From positions 1 to 32,171 of IMG/VR virus record IMGVR_UViG_3300025168_000358: a stretch of DNA of 32,171 nucleotides. One strand, given 5' to 3'. Positions 1-8,469 of this stretch are shown piece by piece (position 1 is the stretch's first letter; each line of letters opens with the position of its first letter). Under the pieces are notes generated by a model that saw nothing but the letters and a program-made list of their open reading frames with translations, was not told the origin of the DNA and searched no databases. A program made the position numbers and the translations under genes. The stretch comes from a virus.

Positions 1-60
1 TACAACGAAGTCAAACTTTCCATAGTCTCCACTATTCTCGTTAAGATATTTCGTTTTCAT
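1..60 (-). CDS. 5' end of a virion gene, cut by the left edge
   Basis: The first 20 codons of a minus-strand gene are present (MKTKYLNENSGDYG...). The ATG at 60-58 is preceded by a clear GGAGGG ribosome binding site at a normal distance. The gene directly follows the major capsid gene in the same orientation, with almost no gap. In short-tailed phages this slot usually holds a head-completion or tail-tube protein, but twenty residues are too few to assign a function. Confidence 0.6.
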   Translation of the reverse strand, partial: MKTKYLNENSGDYGKFDFVV

Positions 61-61
61 C

Positions 62-1432
62 TTATAGTCCCTCCACATTAAATAGAGCGTGTGATTCTGG
101 TAATGTGATTTCAAGACCTGCTTCTGTTAGAATCATATCTTTTCTCAAATCTTCATCTGCACTTTGTACATTTGTCATAATTTGAGTATCACGGTTAATA
201 CCATTACCTACTAGTGGTCTGTATGCTAACTGACTCATATCAGCCATCATCATCATTCCACTTGCAATACCTCTAAATAAAGGCTGTTTAACTAAGAACA
301 TACTTCCGTGCACAGTATTGATTTCCATCAATTTGTGACCAAAAGCACCATCTACGTTATCCATATTCACTCTATAAGGAGCATTTGAATGCCCAACGGA
401 TGCATCAATAAACGCACCATCGCCCATTTTATTAAAGAATGAAATTACAGGTAAAGAAGCCATAACAAGTTTTTCACTTGCTCCGCCTCTTGCTGGGTCA
501 AATATTACTTCCATATCTGATAGTAATCTATCGTATGTTAACTCGCTTGTAGTACAACTTCTGTAATAGCCTTTTCCTGAAGAATAAGCTAATGCAGAGT
601 TATTTACTACTGGAGTTACATTTTTAAGGATATTTCCTACTAGACCTTCTGTATATTGAACGCCTTGAACGCGAGCTTTTTGACCGAAGAGCATAGCTCT
701 TTCAATGTCAATTTTATGTTCACGTAACTTTTGAGCCCATATTCTATCGAACTCGTTAGCATATCCACGGTGACGTGTTGCTATTGCTGTGTTTGTTAAT
801 TCACAGGCTGTTTTAAAGATTTGAGTATAACCAAATCCGTCATCTAATGTATCTGAAAAAGTGTCTGGTGACGCTGTTCCTTCTTCAAACGATGTCCCAA
901 TAATTTGGGCTGAATCGTCGTCTGCAAGAATGTTGTAACCAGTCGCTGTATTTCCTGATAAATCGATTATTCTACCTTGAAAGGTAGTTGAAGCTGAACC
1001 TTCAGCTGGTCCAGATTCTACTCTAACTAATACTTGAGTATATCCTGCGTCGGTATCTAGTGAAGAAACTGCAAAAACCATTCCTTTTGTAAGGAAGGAA
1101 ATTGCTGCCCCTGCACCGTCATCAACGGTGAATAAGTATGAAGTATCAGCTACTACTGCTGAGCCGCCATTTACTGCTGCTGCTAATTTAAAACTTCTAT
1201 CGGTGTGATTGATTTGAGTTCTGTTTTCAAGAAATCTGAAAACATTATCATCAGTCGCAACTTTAGAAACGTTAGACAAGTAGGTGAAAAAAGGTGATTC
1301 TTCTGGTGAAAGTTCTGCAACTCTATCAGAGAAATCATACAGTTTTCTTTGGTCCGGGGCTTGCCCGTAATCGGCACTTGTCGCCGCAGCTGTAATATTG
1401 GAAGCTTTTAATATTCCGCTATTGTAAGCCAT
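62..1432 (-). CDS. Major capsid protein
   Basis: A 456-residue protein that probably forms the icosahedral shell. The start at 1432 has an AGGAG site just upstream. Near the N-terminus (about residues 34-60) it has a conserved-looking 'aELSPEESPFFTYLS' segment, of the kind seen at the start of HK97-fold capsid proteins in large environmental phage families, including DUF5309/SU10-type capsids. The remainder is an alternating beta-rich sequence without hydrophobic membrane segments. Position is the strongest support: terminase, portal, an acidic coiled-coil scaffold, then this protein is the standard head-gene order. The exact capsid family is inference and needs a profile search. Confidence 0.85.
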   Translation of the reverse strand: MAYNSGILKASNITAAATSADYGQAPDQRKLYDFSDRVAELSPEESPFFTYLSNVSKVATDDNVFRFLENRTQINHTDRSFKLAAAVNGGSAVVADTSYLFTVDDGAGAAISFLTKGMVFAVSSLDTDAGYTQVLVRVESGPAEGSASTTFQGRIIDLSGNTATGYNILADDDSAQIIGTSFEEGTASPDTFSDTLDDGFGYTQIFKTACELTNTAIATRHRGYANEFDRIWAQKLREHKIDIERAMLFGQKARVQGVQYTEGLVGNILKNVTPVVNNSALAYSSGKGYYRSCTTSELTYDRLLSDMEVIFDPARGGASEKLVMASLPVISFFNKMGDGAFIDASVGHSNAPYRVNMDNVDGAFGHKLMEINTVHGSMFLVKQPLFRGIASGMMMMADMSQLAYRPLVGNGINRDTQIMTNVQSADEDLRKDMILTEAGLEITLPESHALFNVEGL

Positions 1433-1450
1433 ATTTAGTCTCCTAAACTG

Positions 1451-2215
1451 TTATTTAGCTAGTCTACCACCACGAGTTGAACTCATAATTCTATCCCACA
1501 CCTGGTCTCCTTCAGATTTAGTAGGCTGTTCGCCTCCCTGAAGTACTCCAGCTGGTTTAGGAACTGATTTAGCAGCTTGCACAGCTTTTTTGTTTTCATT
1601 TGGTTTTGCAGTTGACCCTTTACCTTCTTTCCATACCTTGATTAATGTCTCGATAGGTAAGTTAGCTTTTGGTGTTGTTGCAAACTGTAAAAACTCTTGA
1701 GCGTCATCTTGCCCTAATTTGTGCTTGTTTACTAATTCTGTTTGTAAATTATTCATTGCCATCTGGCTTTGTAGTTTAGCTAATTCGTTATCTACTGTTT
1801 CATGTACAAGCTTTTTTTCATTTCTTACTCTAAACTTGTAAGATTCTGAATCTTGCTTGTAATAGGCGTCCCAAGGGTCAAAATTATCTGGAGTTGTACT
1901 TCCTTCCATATTTTTGCCCTCAACTGATTCTCCAGCAAGTTTTTCTTCAAGTACTTCAACTAAATCTGGTCTAGAATTTAACGTATCTCTTAATTGAATT
2001 AAGTCGTTAGACTCACTTCTAAGATTCTCGTGTTCTGCAGTTTTTTTGTCATACATTGATTGAAACTTTTTAGCTTCTGTTTCCCAATTCACTTCTTCGG
2101 ATGCTTCCACACCTTCTTCTACGGCTTCTTCTTGAAATGAAACGTTTTGTTCCACTGCAGAATCCACTATTGGGTCTTGCTTTATAACCTCTTGTTTTTC
2201 TTGTTCATTTGCCAT
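1451..2215 (-). CDS. Scaffolding protein
   Basis: A 254-residue, highly charged protein rich in Glu, Lys and Gln. The N-terminal 50 residues are very acidic, followed by a predicted coiled coil (about 45-90) and a second helical region near 135-190. The C-terminus is basic (ends TRGGRLAK), as in many scaffolds whose C-terminal helix binds the capsid protein. It has no Cys and no recognisable enzyme motif. The ATG at 2215 has an AAGGAG site. It lies between portal and capsid, the usual scaffold position. No protease domain is visible, so capsid maturation either needs none or uses a protein outside this window. Confidence 0.75.
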   Translation of the reverse strand: MANEQEKQEVIKQDPIVDSAVEQNVSFQEEAVEEGVEASEEVNWETEAKKFQSMYDKKTAEHENLRSESNDLIQLRDTLNSRPDLVEVLEEKLAGESVEGKNMEGSTTPDNFDPWDAYYKQDSESYKFRVRNEKKLVHETVDNELAKLQSQMAMNNLQTELVNKHKLGQDDAQEFLQFATTPKANLPIETLIKVWKEGKGSTAKPNENKKAVQAAKSVPKPAGVLQGGEQPTKSEGDQVWDRIMSSTRGGRLAK

Positions 2216-2240
2216 TGTTTTTTCTCCTTCTGATTTAATC

Positions 2241-4244
2241 TTACGATTCTGAACCAGGGTTGTTTTTGTTTTCGGCCTCCATAGAACTAGCCATCTGGTC
2301 TGCCAAATTTCCTAACTGCATTATCTTTTCTTTTTCTTTTACTTTAGAGGACGAGTTAAATTCCTTCAACTCGCTTTTAAACTTCTCAACTTCTGTACGT
2401 TTCCTAGATGAAATCTGTTCACGTTCTGATGTTTGTAAGTCTCCACTTAGTTTCTTTACTTGATTTTCAAGTTGGGATATGTAGTTTTGCATTTGTGTCA
2501 GCTTGCCTTTTCTTTGAAGAACACCTTCTTTGTCAAAGATTTCACTTTTCTTTAAAACCTCGACGTCATCTACCAAGCCTAACTTATAAGCATCAAGGTA
2601 CATATTATATTCTGCCACCTTGTTACTCGGTAAAGTTGAACCGGATATTATGCGAATGTCGTGCTGTCCGATAGTAATATCGTTTTCAACAGCAGCAATC
2701 GCTTGTGATTTATCATCGTACAATTTCATATTAACAGAAAATTCTGTTAAATCATTATTCGGTTGTACAATTCTAAAAGTTTTTTGGAATTTATAATGGT
2801 CTTTAGCTAAGTTATATACAACTTGACCTGTTATACTTAAAGCAGATTCAATATCTCTTAACTTAGACTTCCCTCTAGACTCCCCCATCTCAGATAAAAG
2901 CATAGTGCCTCTAGCAGATTCGGGTGCTGCGGACTTAAATCCCTGTAATAATTCTGGTATACCAAAATTTAAATCTATATATTTTTCTACCCTGTCAATT
3001 AAATAATAAAACTCGCTAGTTAAAGGAGCTGGTTGTGGAAAGTGAGGTTCTCCAAATTCTGGGTTATATTCAATAACCGCATTTGGATTAGCCCAGTCTT
3101 TTTCTAATTGAGTTACACTATCTACACTACCTTCAGGTATTAAAAGCTTTAATCCTGCGGAAGATTGAGCGTGTGATAAGGTTAAAGAGAATAGCTTGTT
3201 TAAAAGCCTTTGAGAGTCTTTAACCTTATTCACATCTGATTTTGGATAGGGAGTATTCGTCCAAATATTCGTAAATGGAATAATTGGATATATATCAGTA
3301 TTTAGGACACGCTCATATAACAAAACATCTCCAATGCTAGTGCATTGCATAATTCTTGTTTGCATTACTTCTTCTATTTCTATTGCTCCACTTGCAATGG
3401 CTTGGATATTTTCTTCCTCTTGTAACATCTCAGCATAAATTTGAGCATTAATAATTTTTTCTGCTCCACTGGAAGTATTAAATAATCTATAAAAAGGAAC
3501 TCTTGTTTTATAAAACCTATCTAACACTTGGTATTTTTGATTGACATTGTAATCTAAATTTTTTGCTTCTGCTGGAGTTAAAACATTTTGAGAATTTTTT
3601 AAGTTAGAAGATGGATAATCTTCTCCGTACAAAGAACTTTCACTTACATCTATATCGTCAATAATTTCTTCTAAGTCTGGATATAGGTCTAAAACTTGAG
3701 ATTTTGTAAGGTAAGTAGAAAGAATCATTCCAGAAGCGTCATGAAAAAATCTATCTCTAGATGCTGGGTCTACATACACCCTAAAAGGGTCAACGTGCGT
3801 ATATTTAATTTCGCCTCTTCCGTAGTCGGCTTCTGGGTCCATATATACATACATATAACCAAGACCTTGTACTGCATAGTCATGGACTACTTGTTTGAAT
3901 ACTGTATCGCCCTTAGATATGTCCCAGATATACTCTAAGATATGTTTCCATATATTAGAAATTTTATTGTCAGAGTCTTCTCTCCCGATAGCTGTAAATT
4001 TAGCTGGTTGAGCTGTAAGTAAAGATTTTAATTTGTCAACAGCTGCATAAACTCTATCTATAACAAAGTCTGCTTGCCCTACGGATGCAAGAGCATCAGA
4101 CTCTTCAGATGTATAATGATTTCCTAAAACAAAATCTACTGCGTCCCTAGCTTCTAAATCCCAGGTTTGTCTCGCGTCTCTCCATCTTCTAAATAACTCT
4201 CTAGAGATTTGAGGGTTTGTTTTATTATTATCGTCGTATTTAAT
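2241..4244 (-). CDS. Portal protein, apparently initiated at AUU
   Basis: The portal forms the dodecameric ring through which DNA enters and leaves the head. The first ATG in frame (3854) would give 537 residues, but the frame stays open upstream to a TGA at 4301-4299. That upstream part codes portal-like sequence: 'RELFRRWRDARQTWDLEARD' is followed by a 'DFVIDRVYAAVDKLKSLL' segment typical of portal N-termini. No ATG, GTG or TTG occurs in frame between 4298 and 3855. A strong AGGGAG lies six bases before an ATT at 4244-4242, so I place the start there, giving 667 residues, a size like P22-type portals. The middle holds the helical stem and crown segments; the last 110 residues form a charged coiled coil. 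A frameshift or assembly error is the alternative explanation. Confidence 0.85.
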   Translation of the reverse strand: MKYDDNNKTNPQISRELFRRWRDARQTWDLEARDAVDFVLGNHYTSEESDALASVGQADFVIDRVYAAVDKLKSLLTAQPAKFTAIGREDSDNKISNIWKHILEYIWDISKGDTVFKQVVHDYAVQGLGYMYVYMDPEADYGRGEIKYTHVDPFRVYVDPASRDRFFHDASGMILSTYLTKSQVLDLYPDLEEIIDDIDVSESSLYGEDYPSSNLKNSQNVLTPAEAKNLDYNVNQKYQVLDRFYKTRVPFYRLFNTSSGAEKIINAQIYAEMLQEEENIQAIASGAIEIEEVMQTRIMQCTSIGDVLLYERVLNTDIYPIIPFTNIWTNTPYPKSDVNKVKDSQRLLNKLFSLTLSHAQSSAGLKLLIPEGSVDSVTQLEKDWANPNAVIEYNPEFGEPHFPQPAPLTSEFYYLIDRVEKYIDLNFGIPELLQGFKSAAPESARGTMLLSEMGESRGKSKLRDIESALSITGQVVYNLAKDHYKFQKTFRIVQPNNDLTEFSVNMKLYDDKSQAIAAVENDITIGQHDIRIISGSTLPSNKVAEYNMYLDAYKLGLVDDVEVLKKSEIFDKEGVLQRKGKLTQMQNYISQLENQVKKLSGDLQTSEREQISSRKRTEVEKFKSELKEFNSSSKVKEKEKIMQLGNLADQMASSMEAENKNNPGSES

Positions 4245-4250
4245 CTTAGA

Positions 4251-4256
4251 CTCCCT
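4251..4256 (-). promoter_or_regulatory. Ribosome binding site that sets the portal AUU start
   Basis: AGGGAG on the minus strand is followed by TCTAAG and then ATT AAA TAC. It is the only strong Shine-Dalgarno sequence between the terminase stop (4310) and the first ATG of the portal frame (3854). The spacing of six bases is ideal for a start at 4244. AUU starts are rare but known (E. coli infC and pcnB) and are sensitive to initiation factor IF3. Confidence 0.6.
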
Positions 4257-4309
4257 TTTATATTTTAAGTCTAAAATAATTAATTTACGACGTTGTTGTC
4301 AAGAATTAT

Positions 4310-5896
4310 TTATATTTTTTGTCCAGTAATCCAATTAATAGTTCTGTTAGCTAAATTGTTTTGTTTTTTTTCTAGTCTTTCACCTAACTTACTTATTTCT
4401 ATTGCTGAGCTTTTAGGAGGTTTTGCCGTAGTAGCAGCATACCAAAGTCCATCAAGTAAGTCGTCGTTTCTTCCTTTGGGGAATTCGAACATTTCATCTA
4501 TAATACCTTCGTGCTCTTTTTTTATAAATAATTTTCTAGAGTTTACTATAGGGCATAGTAGAGCTTCCAACCTATCTTCTTTCTTAATTCCCCCAGGAGG
4601 TCTTATTCCTTGCGAAAGACCTGGAGCTAATTTTCTATCACTTCCAGCTAATTTATTAACATGGTCTTTAATAATTCCTTGGGCACCAACTTTTTCTACA
4701 TTCACTCTCTTAACAGGGTGATATTTTCTAGCTAAGTCAATAATAACTCTAGGCATATCATACAAGGGAGAATGTTCTCTATAGTAATCTACTATGTATA
4801 TATTTCTATCGCTGTCTATAGCTATAGTCATTATAACTTGAAAGTCACTTTTTGCGTGAGTCTCATATGCCAAGTCAACTCCCATATATACATGAACTGG
4901 AATAGCAGACTCATCAATCATCATATAATTAAATCCACCTCTTTCTTCTAAGTGTCCTCTATATTTATTTATTCTATCTATTTTAAACTTTGCAGTCTCT
5001 AAGTCTCTAGCTTCATTCATATACTCTTGAGCAAACTTATGAACAAGTCCCATTTCTGAGAACCTAGATTTAATGTCGTCTAGTTTCTTCTTTGTAAAAT
5101 AGTTTGGCCATAAAGGAACTCCGTCAACCATTGCTTTTTTGTATAACACATTCCAAGCAGATGTTCTTCCTTCTTTTTTGGCAAGTTGATTATTATCATA
5201 AACTCCTTGTAAAAAAGAATCATAATGAACAATAGTACCGATTAACCAAATAGAACCTTCTTGTTCTTTAGAATTTTCTAAAGCTGGTTCTACTGTAGAC
5301 ATAACCCACTCTTTAATTTCTCTTCTTCTATCTGGAGTTTTTGTATTTAACTCAGATTCAAAGTCGTCAAGAATAATATTAGTATATCTAAGACCTAATT
5401 GAGAACGACCACGTAAACGTTGACTTGTACCTTTTGCAATAATTCTATCCCCTCTAGACGTAGTAAATTCTTTTTCAGTCCACTTACTTCCTTTTAAATC
5501 TCCAAAGTAATATCGTAACGCAGGGTTTACATCAATGTGATTTTGAATATACTTAATGTGGTCAATAGCTTGAGATTGTTCTTCAGACACCCAAGCAATA
5601 AATTGTTTTTTTTCTGGGGGAGCAAAATACAACTGATATAATAACGCCGTTTTTGCTAGTGTAGATTTTGCGTGACCACGAGGGAGTATAATACAAGCTC
5701 TTTTTTCATTTCCAAGTAATAAGTCACTTAACTCATATTGATATGGAGCTGGATTAGATTTCATAAAATCTTCAGGTAAAAACATTTGACCAAAAGTGAT
5801 TATGTCTTTTTTTGCTAATTCTAATGCTCTTTCTTTTTGAGATAAGTCTGGAGGAATTATATTAAATATTTCAGGCTTTTTCGAATTCTTTTTCAT
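4310..5896 (-). CDS. terL: Terminase large subunit (DNA-packaging ATPase and nuclease)
   Basis: A 528-residue packaging motor. The ATPase domain has a Walker A variant LPRGHAKST (about 71-79) and a Walker B IILDDFE (174-180). A 'GTSQRLRGRSQLGLRY' arginine-rich segment (156-171) resembles the region ahead of Walker B in other terminases. The C-terminal RNase H-fold nuclease shows GVDLAYE with Asp340, Glu400, and the final acidic motif in GRNDDLLDGLWYA (about 474-486). All catalytic positions I would expect are present. It overlaps the upstream cyclotransferase-like gene by 26 bases, and the portal follows after a gap of about 65 bases. Confidence 0.95.
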   Translation of the reverse strand: MKKNSKKPEIFNIIPPDLSQKERALELAKKDIITFGQMFLPEDFMKSNPAPYQYELSDLLLGNEKRACIILPRGHAKSTLAKTALLYQLYFAPPEKKQFIAWVSEEQSQAIDHIKYIQNHIDVNPALRYYFGDLKGSKWTEKEFTTSRGDRIIAKGTSQRLRGRSQLGLRYTNIILDDFESELNTKTPDRRREIKEWVMSTVEPALENSKEQEGSIWLIGTIVHYDSFLQGVYDNNQLAKKEGRTSAWNVLYKKAMVDGVPLWPNYFTKKKLDDIKSRFSEMGLVHKFAQEYMNEARDLETAKFKIDRINKYRGHLEERGGFNYMMIDESAIPVHVYMGVDLAYETHAKSDFQVIMTIAIDSDRNIYIVDYYREHSPLYDMPRVIIDLARKYHPVKRVNVEKVGAQGIIKDHVNKLAGSDRKLAPGLSQGIRPPGGIKKEDRLEALLCPIVNSRKLFIKKEHEGIIDEMFEFPKGRNDDLLDGLWYAATTAKPPKSSAIEISKLGERLEKKQNNLANRTINWITGQKI

Positions 5897-6266
5897 ATAC
5901 CCTATCTAACATCGTGAACGTTTTTCTTGAATACCAATCCCCGTCTGGAACTTCTGTAAAAGACTTTGAACTTTGCCACAGCTGAGGTCCAGCTACATAT
6001 ATCCAAGCTTTTTCAGTTTTACCACTATTTAATTTTATAGGAACAGTAGTTCTAATATATAACCCAGTATCTATACCTTCGTACTCGTCATACATATTAA
6101 GGTCTTCATCGGTTACATCCATAAGTTCTACGACAGCACCTTTTCCTTTTTCGTTTTTAATTATAGCTGGAAAAGATTGCGTTCCCGGAAACACCAAACT
6201 AAACCCTTCTGCTTTACCAGTGTCTGGTAATCCTCTTCTAAGTGTTCCGTATACAGCTAGTCTCAT
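5871..6266 (-). CDS. Gamma-glutamylcyclotransferase-like protein (AIG2/BtrG fold)
   Basis: A 131-residue, single-domain protein. It opens with the family signature YGTLRRG (residues 6-12), the substrate-binding loop, and contains YDEYEGI (59-65), where Glu63 matches the catalytic acid of AIG2/GGCT proteins. 'Y' and 'W' beta strands at the C-terminal side (AWIYVAG) complete the usual barrel. Enzymes of this family release a gamma-glutamyl group from an amine as 5-oxoproline; BtrG does this in butirosin synthesis. The gene sits between the terminase subunits, overlapping terL by 26 bases and the zinc protein by one. Its place in the packaging cassette is unusual. A functional link to the amidotransferase and amidoligase at 11546-14487 is inference. 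Confidence 0.85.
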   Translation of the reverse strand: MRLAVYGTLRRGLPDTGKAEGFSLVFPGTQSFPAIIKNEKGKGAVVELMDVTDEDLNMYDEYEGIDTGLYIRTTVPIKLNSGKTEKAWIYVAGPQLWQSSKSFTEVPDGDWYSRKTFTMLDRVYEKEFEKA

Positions 6267-6493
6267 TAAGCATACCCTATCTCTCTCGGTATACCAATAT
6301 TAATAACATCAAAATTAGGTGCATACATTGTTAAACAATTTATACATTTAACAGCGGTTGCGTCTTTTTTGTTAATATCCCAAACAAATACTCCTGTATT
6401 CAGAAGTCTGTGAGAGCATATGTGACACCTTTTACTTTTCGCTATTGCTTTTAACTTCTTGAAGTTTTTTGACTTCGGGTCCTTGAATTGCAT
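6266..6493 (-). CDS. Small zinc-ribbon protein
   Basis: A 75-residue basic protein with CHIC (residues 25-28) and, about 30 residues later, CINC, which together would bind one zinc as a ribbon. The N-terminus is Lys-rich. The ATG at 6493 lies inside the terminase small-subunit gene (62-base overlap) but is supported by an AAGGAG site seven bases upstream. Such proteins in packaging cassettes may bind DNA or the terminase, but the function here is unknown. Confidence 0.65.
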   Translation of the reverse strand: MQFKDPKSKNFKKLKAIAKSKRCHICSHRLLNTGVFVWDINKKDATAVKCINCLTMYAPNFDVINIGIPREIGYA

Positions 6494-7193
6494 TTAGTTG
6501 CTCCTTAGTAAATCCTTGAAATAGAGTAAGAGACTCTGACTTCTTCTCTGTGTCCATCATTCCAGATATTTTCATTAACGTATTTAAAGCTGATAGCTTA
6601 TCCCTATCCGTAGAGCCTTGTTTGTCTATTATACTTCTCATTTCTTCTAATAGATATAAAGGCGTAATTTCTGCTTCATTTAAAACTTTGTCTATTTCTT
6701 CTCTAATCAAATTCTTCACCCTGTCTGTTTTAAGCAAAAGTTTTGCTTGAGATGCAGCGTATGATTCTTTCTTACTAGGAAAAGCGTTCATATACGCATC
6801 TACAACATCATCTCCCTTTGCTACATACTTTGCAAATAGAAATTCTTTTTCTGTTGCTTTAGTTCTTTCTTTTTTACGTACTGAGGGAGATTTGCCGTCT
6901 TTTGCAAACGTGTGCATATTAGTACGCATCTCTCCCGTCATAGTAACTTTAGGACTACAAACGAAAGAACCTATTATAGTTCTTATAAATGTAGTCTCTT
7001 TTTTTCTATTAGGACTTTTTAATATACCAACATGCAATACTTGGCAAACTTGGCCATCATCTGATGCAATCCAATCATCTACAGAAGCGTGCCTCCAATC
7101 TTCACAAATATCAATTGAAGGGTGGTATTCTTTAAATTCAAGTATATTATCAAATAAGTACTTAGTTTCACCATTTATTGTTCTGGTCTTCAT
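6432..7193 (-). CDS. terS: Terminase small subunit
   Basis: A 253-residue protein. Residues about 114-170 look like the helix-turn-helix DNA-binding part of terminase small subunits: 'EKEFLFAKYVAKGDDVVDAY' followed by a short loop, 'AKLLLKTDRVKNLI' and a long helix. In the family this part recognises the packaging site and the remainder forms the oligomer ring. The position one to two genes before terL agrees. The first 85 residues are a separate beta-rich region (with DDWIASDDGQVCQVLHVG) that I do not know from standard small subunits. The C-terminal 50 residues are charged and probably contact TerL. Confidence 0.75.
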   Translation of the reverse strand: MKTRTINGETKYLFDNILEFKEYHPSIDICEDWRHASVDDWIASDDGQVCQVLHVGILKSPNRKKETTFIRTIIGSFVCSPKVTMTGEMRTNMHTFAKDGKSPSVRKKERTKATEKEFLFAKYVAKGDDVVDAYMNAFPSKKESYAASQAKLLLKTDRVKNLIREEIDKVLNEAEITPLYLLEEMRSIIDKQGSTDRDKLSALNTLMKISGMMDTEKKSESLTLFQGFTKEQLNAIQGPEVKKLQEVKSNSEK

Positions 7194-7200
7194 AAATTAC

Positions 7201-7452
7201 CTATTTATTTTCTTTGTCGTCAAGTGTTATAATCTTAGACTCTTTTGAATCTAATTCTTTAACAACGAAACCAACATAGTTATTAATAAGAAAGCGTTTT
7301 TCCATAAGGTCTTGCTCTAGCTGCATACAGCCTGAACCTATTTGATTTGCTCTTTGAAATTGTGCTTTTGACTCATCTGACAATTCAGATGCCAAAAACT
7401 CATATTCTTTCTCATTATGAACTATTTTCATTTTTGTTTCTTTATCACTCAT
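7201..7452 (-). CDS. Small conserved-type phage protein of unknown function
   Basis: An 83-residue acidic protein. A short beta-strand start (KIVHNEKEYEF) is followed by 'ELSDESKAQFQRANQIG' and a helix. This 'need-to-feel-Y-then-LS-(D/E)-E-(A/S)-K' arrangement resembles small phage proteins such as DUF6447, but I cannot confirm the family. The stop abuts the terS start region and the start overlaps the upstream gene by one base, so it is part of the late operon. Confidence 0.55.
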   Translation of the reverse strand: MSDKETKMKIVHNEKEYEFLASELSDESKAQFQRANQIGSGCMQLEQDLMEKRFLINNYVGFVVKELDSKESKIITLDDKENK

Positions 7453-7829
7453 TATTTACCCCATTTACGGTTTTTAACTATTAACGCCATCACTGCATAT
7501 ACAGCAATATCTAAGAATGCATCTTCAATTGGCTCGTTTTGAGCCTTAAAGCTATGCTTAGTTGATAGGTTAACTAGTCGGTTTATCTTATCGTTCATCC
7601 TTACTATAATACCTAATAAGGCTATATTGACTTCTTCTTCAGTTTTTAATTGAGTTCCCATGGCAATATTGCCTGGACCGTAGTCAAATTGTTTTTTAGC
7701 AAATGTCATATACATTGTATTTAATATCTTTTGAAAATCGTGCTCTGTTTCAGGAAAATTGTCTTTTATATGTAATACTACATTCTCCGTTACTCCTTCT
7801 ACGTCAGCTGTTGTTTTTTTTTGTTCCAT
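7452..7829 (-). CDS. Nmad1/DUF1599-like (MazG-type fold) nucleotide-associated protein
   Basis: A 125-residue, mostly helical protein. The C-terminal half has the pattern 'FDYGPGNI ... RMNDKINRLVNL ... EPIEDAFLDIAVYAVMAL', with Glu and Asp residues spaced as in all-alpha NTP pyrophosphohydrolases. The YGxxNI, DKxxRL and E-x2-D-x3-D-x2-Y pattern is that of DUF1599, called nucleotide-modification-associated domain 1. The family is thought to act on nucleotides, by analogy with MazG. It overlaps the HNH gene by 26 bases. The biochemical role here is unproven. Confidence 0.6.
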   Translation of the reverse strand: MEQKKTTADVEGVTENVVLHIKDNFPETEHDFQKILNTMYMTFAKKQFDYGPGNIAMGTQLKTEEEVNIALLGIIVRMNDKINRLVNLSTKHSFKAQNEPIEDAFLDIAVYAVMALIVKNRKWGK

Positions 7830-8469
7830 TACTATTCTCCCAGTTTTGTTTCATTGTTATTACTTCTAAGTTATTTATATTACTTGCTTGTTTAATACTG
7901 ATACCACAATCATAACATTGTCTTACTGGTATCTTGTGCTCTATCGTTAAATCATTTTTATTAGGTTTTTTAGGATTCCAAGGATTATCTTTATAAATGT
8001 TATACAATATAAGATTATCTCTTTTTAAAGTACTTTTACTGCTTCTTTGTACCTGTCTCTTATAATCTGAGTAAGGAAGACTGCCATCTTTTTCCATATC
8101 ATAAAACCCTTTGTTTGCATAATAAGTAAACATAGCAACGCTTTTTTTCATATTCGTCTCTTCTGATTGAGGATAATCTAAATTACGTTGAATACAAGCA
8201 CAATTCTTGTTACAATACTTTCTTTTCCTATATTGATATATTGTTAACGGCTTATCTTGCTTGTTTGGATTTATAAATTTTCGGCAGTCTTTTTTCTGGC
8301 AATACCTTAAATCTCTATAGTTTAGCTTCCTAGTAGTAGTATCTCCATTTTGACTATTCCTTATAAAAATATACTTCTTAGAAAAATCAGACTCTTGTTG
8401 AAGCTTCTGAACCTTCTTCATATCGTTACTATTCTTAGCTTTTATTATTTTTTTTGTGATTTCTTCCAC
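7804..8469 (-). CDS. HNH endonuclease with an N-terminal zinc site
   Basis: A 221-residue protein starting at GTG 8469. The C-terminal part has TIEHKIPVRQ (Glu177, His178), then NINNLEVI and QNWENSN with Asn212, matching the H-N-H metal-finger nuclease core. Two Cys, C185 and C188, lie between. The middle has a second zinc-like set, C57, C62, C86 and C90. HNH proteins near terminase genes can stimulate terminase cutting, or may be homing endonucleases. Here the gene is inside the late operon, overlapping both neighbours by about 25 bases, so it is more likely an integral phage gene than a homing insertion. Confidence 0.7.
   Translation of the reverse strand: MEEITKKIIKAKNSNDMKKVQKLQQESDFSKKYIFIRNSQNGDTTTRKLNYRDLRYCQKKDCRKFINPNKQDKPLTIYQYRKRKYCNKNCACIQRNLDYPQSEETNMKKSVAMFTYYANKGFYDMEKDGSLPYSDYKRQVQRSSKSTLKRDNLILYNIYKDNPWNPKKPNKNDLTIEHKIPVRQCYDCGISIKQASNINNLEVITMKQNWENSNGTKKNNS

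Noticed and set aside
2260-4721. Plus-strand frames opposite the portal and terminase
   Set aside because: Antisense shadows rich in Ser, Leu and Phe; the opposite strand carries clear portal and terminase motifs.
7804-8469. HNH gene as a homing endonuclease inserted in the operon
   Set aside because: It overlaps both neighbours by about 25 bases and has no free-standing boundaries, so insertion is unlikely.
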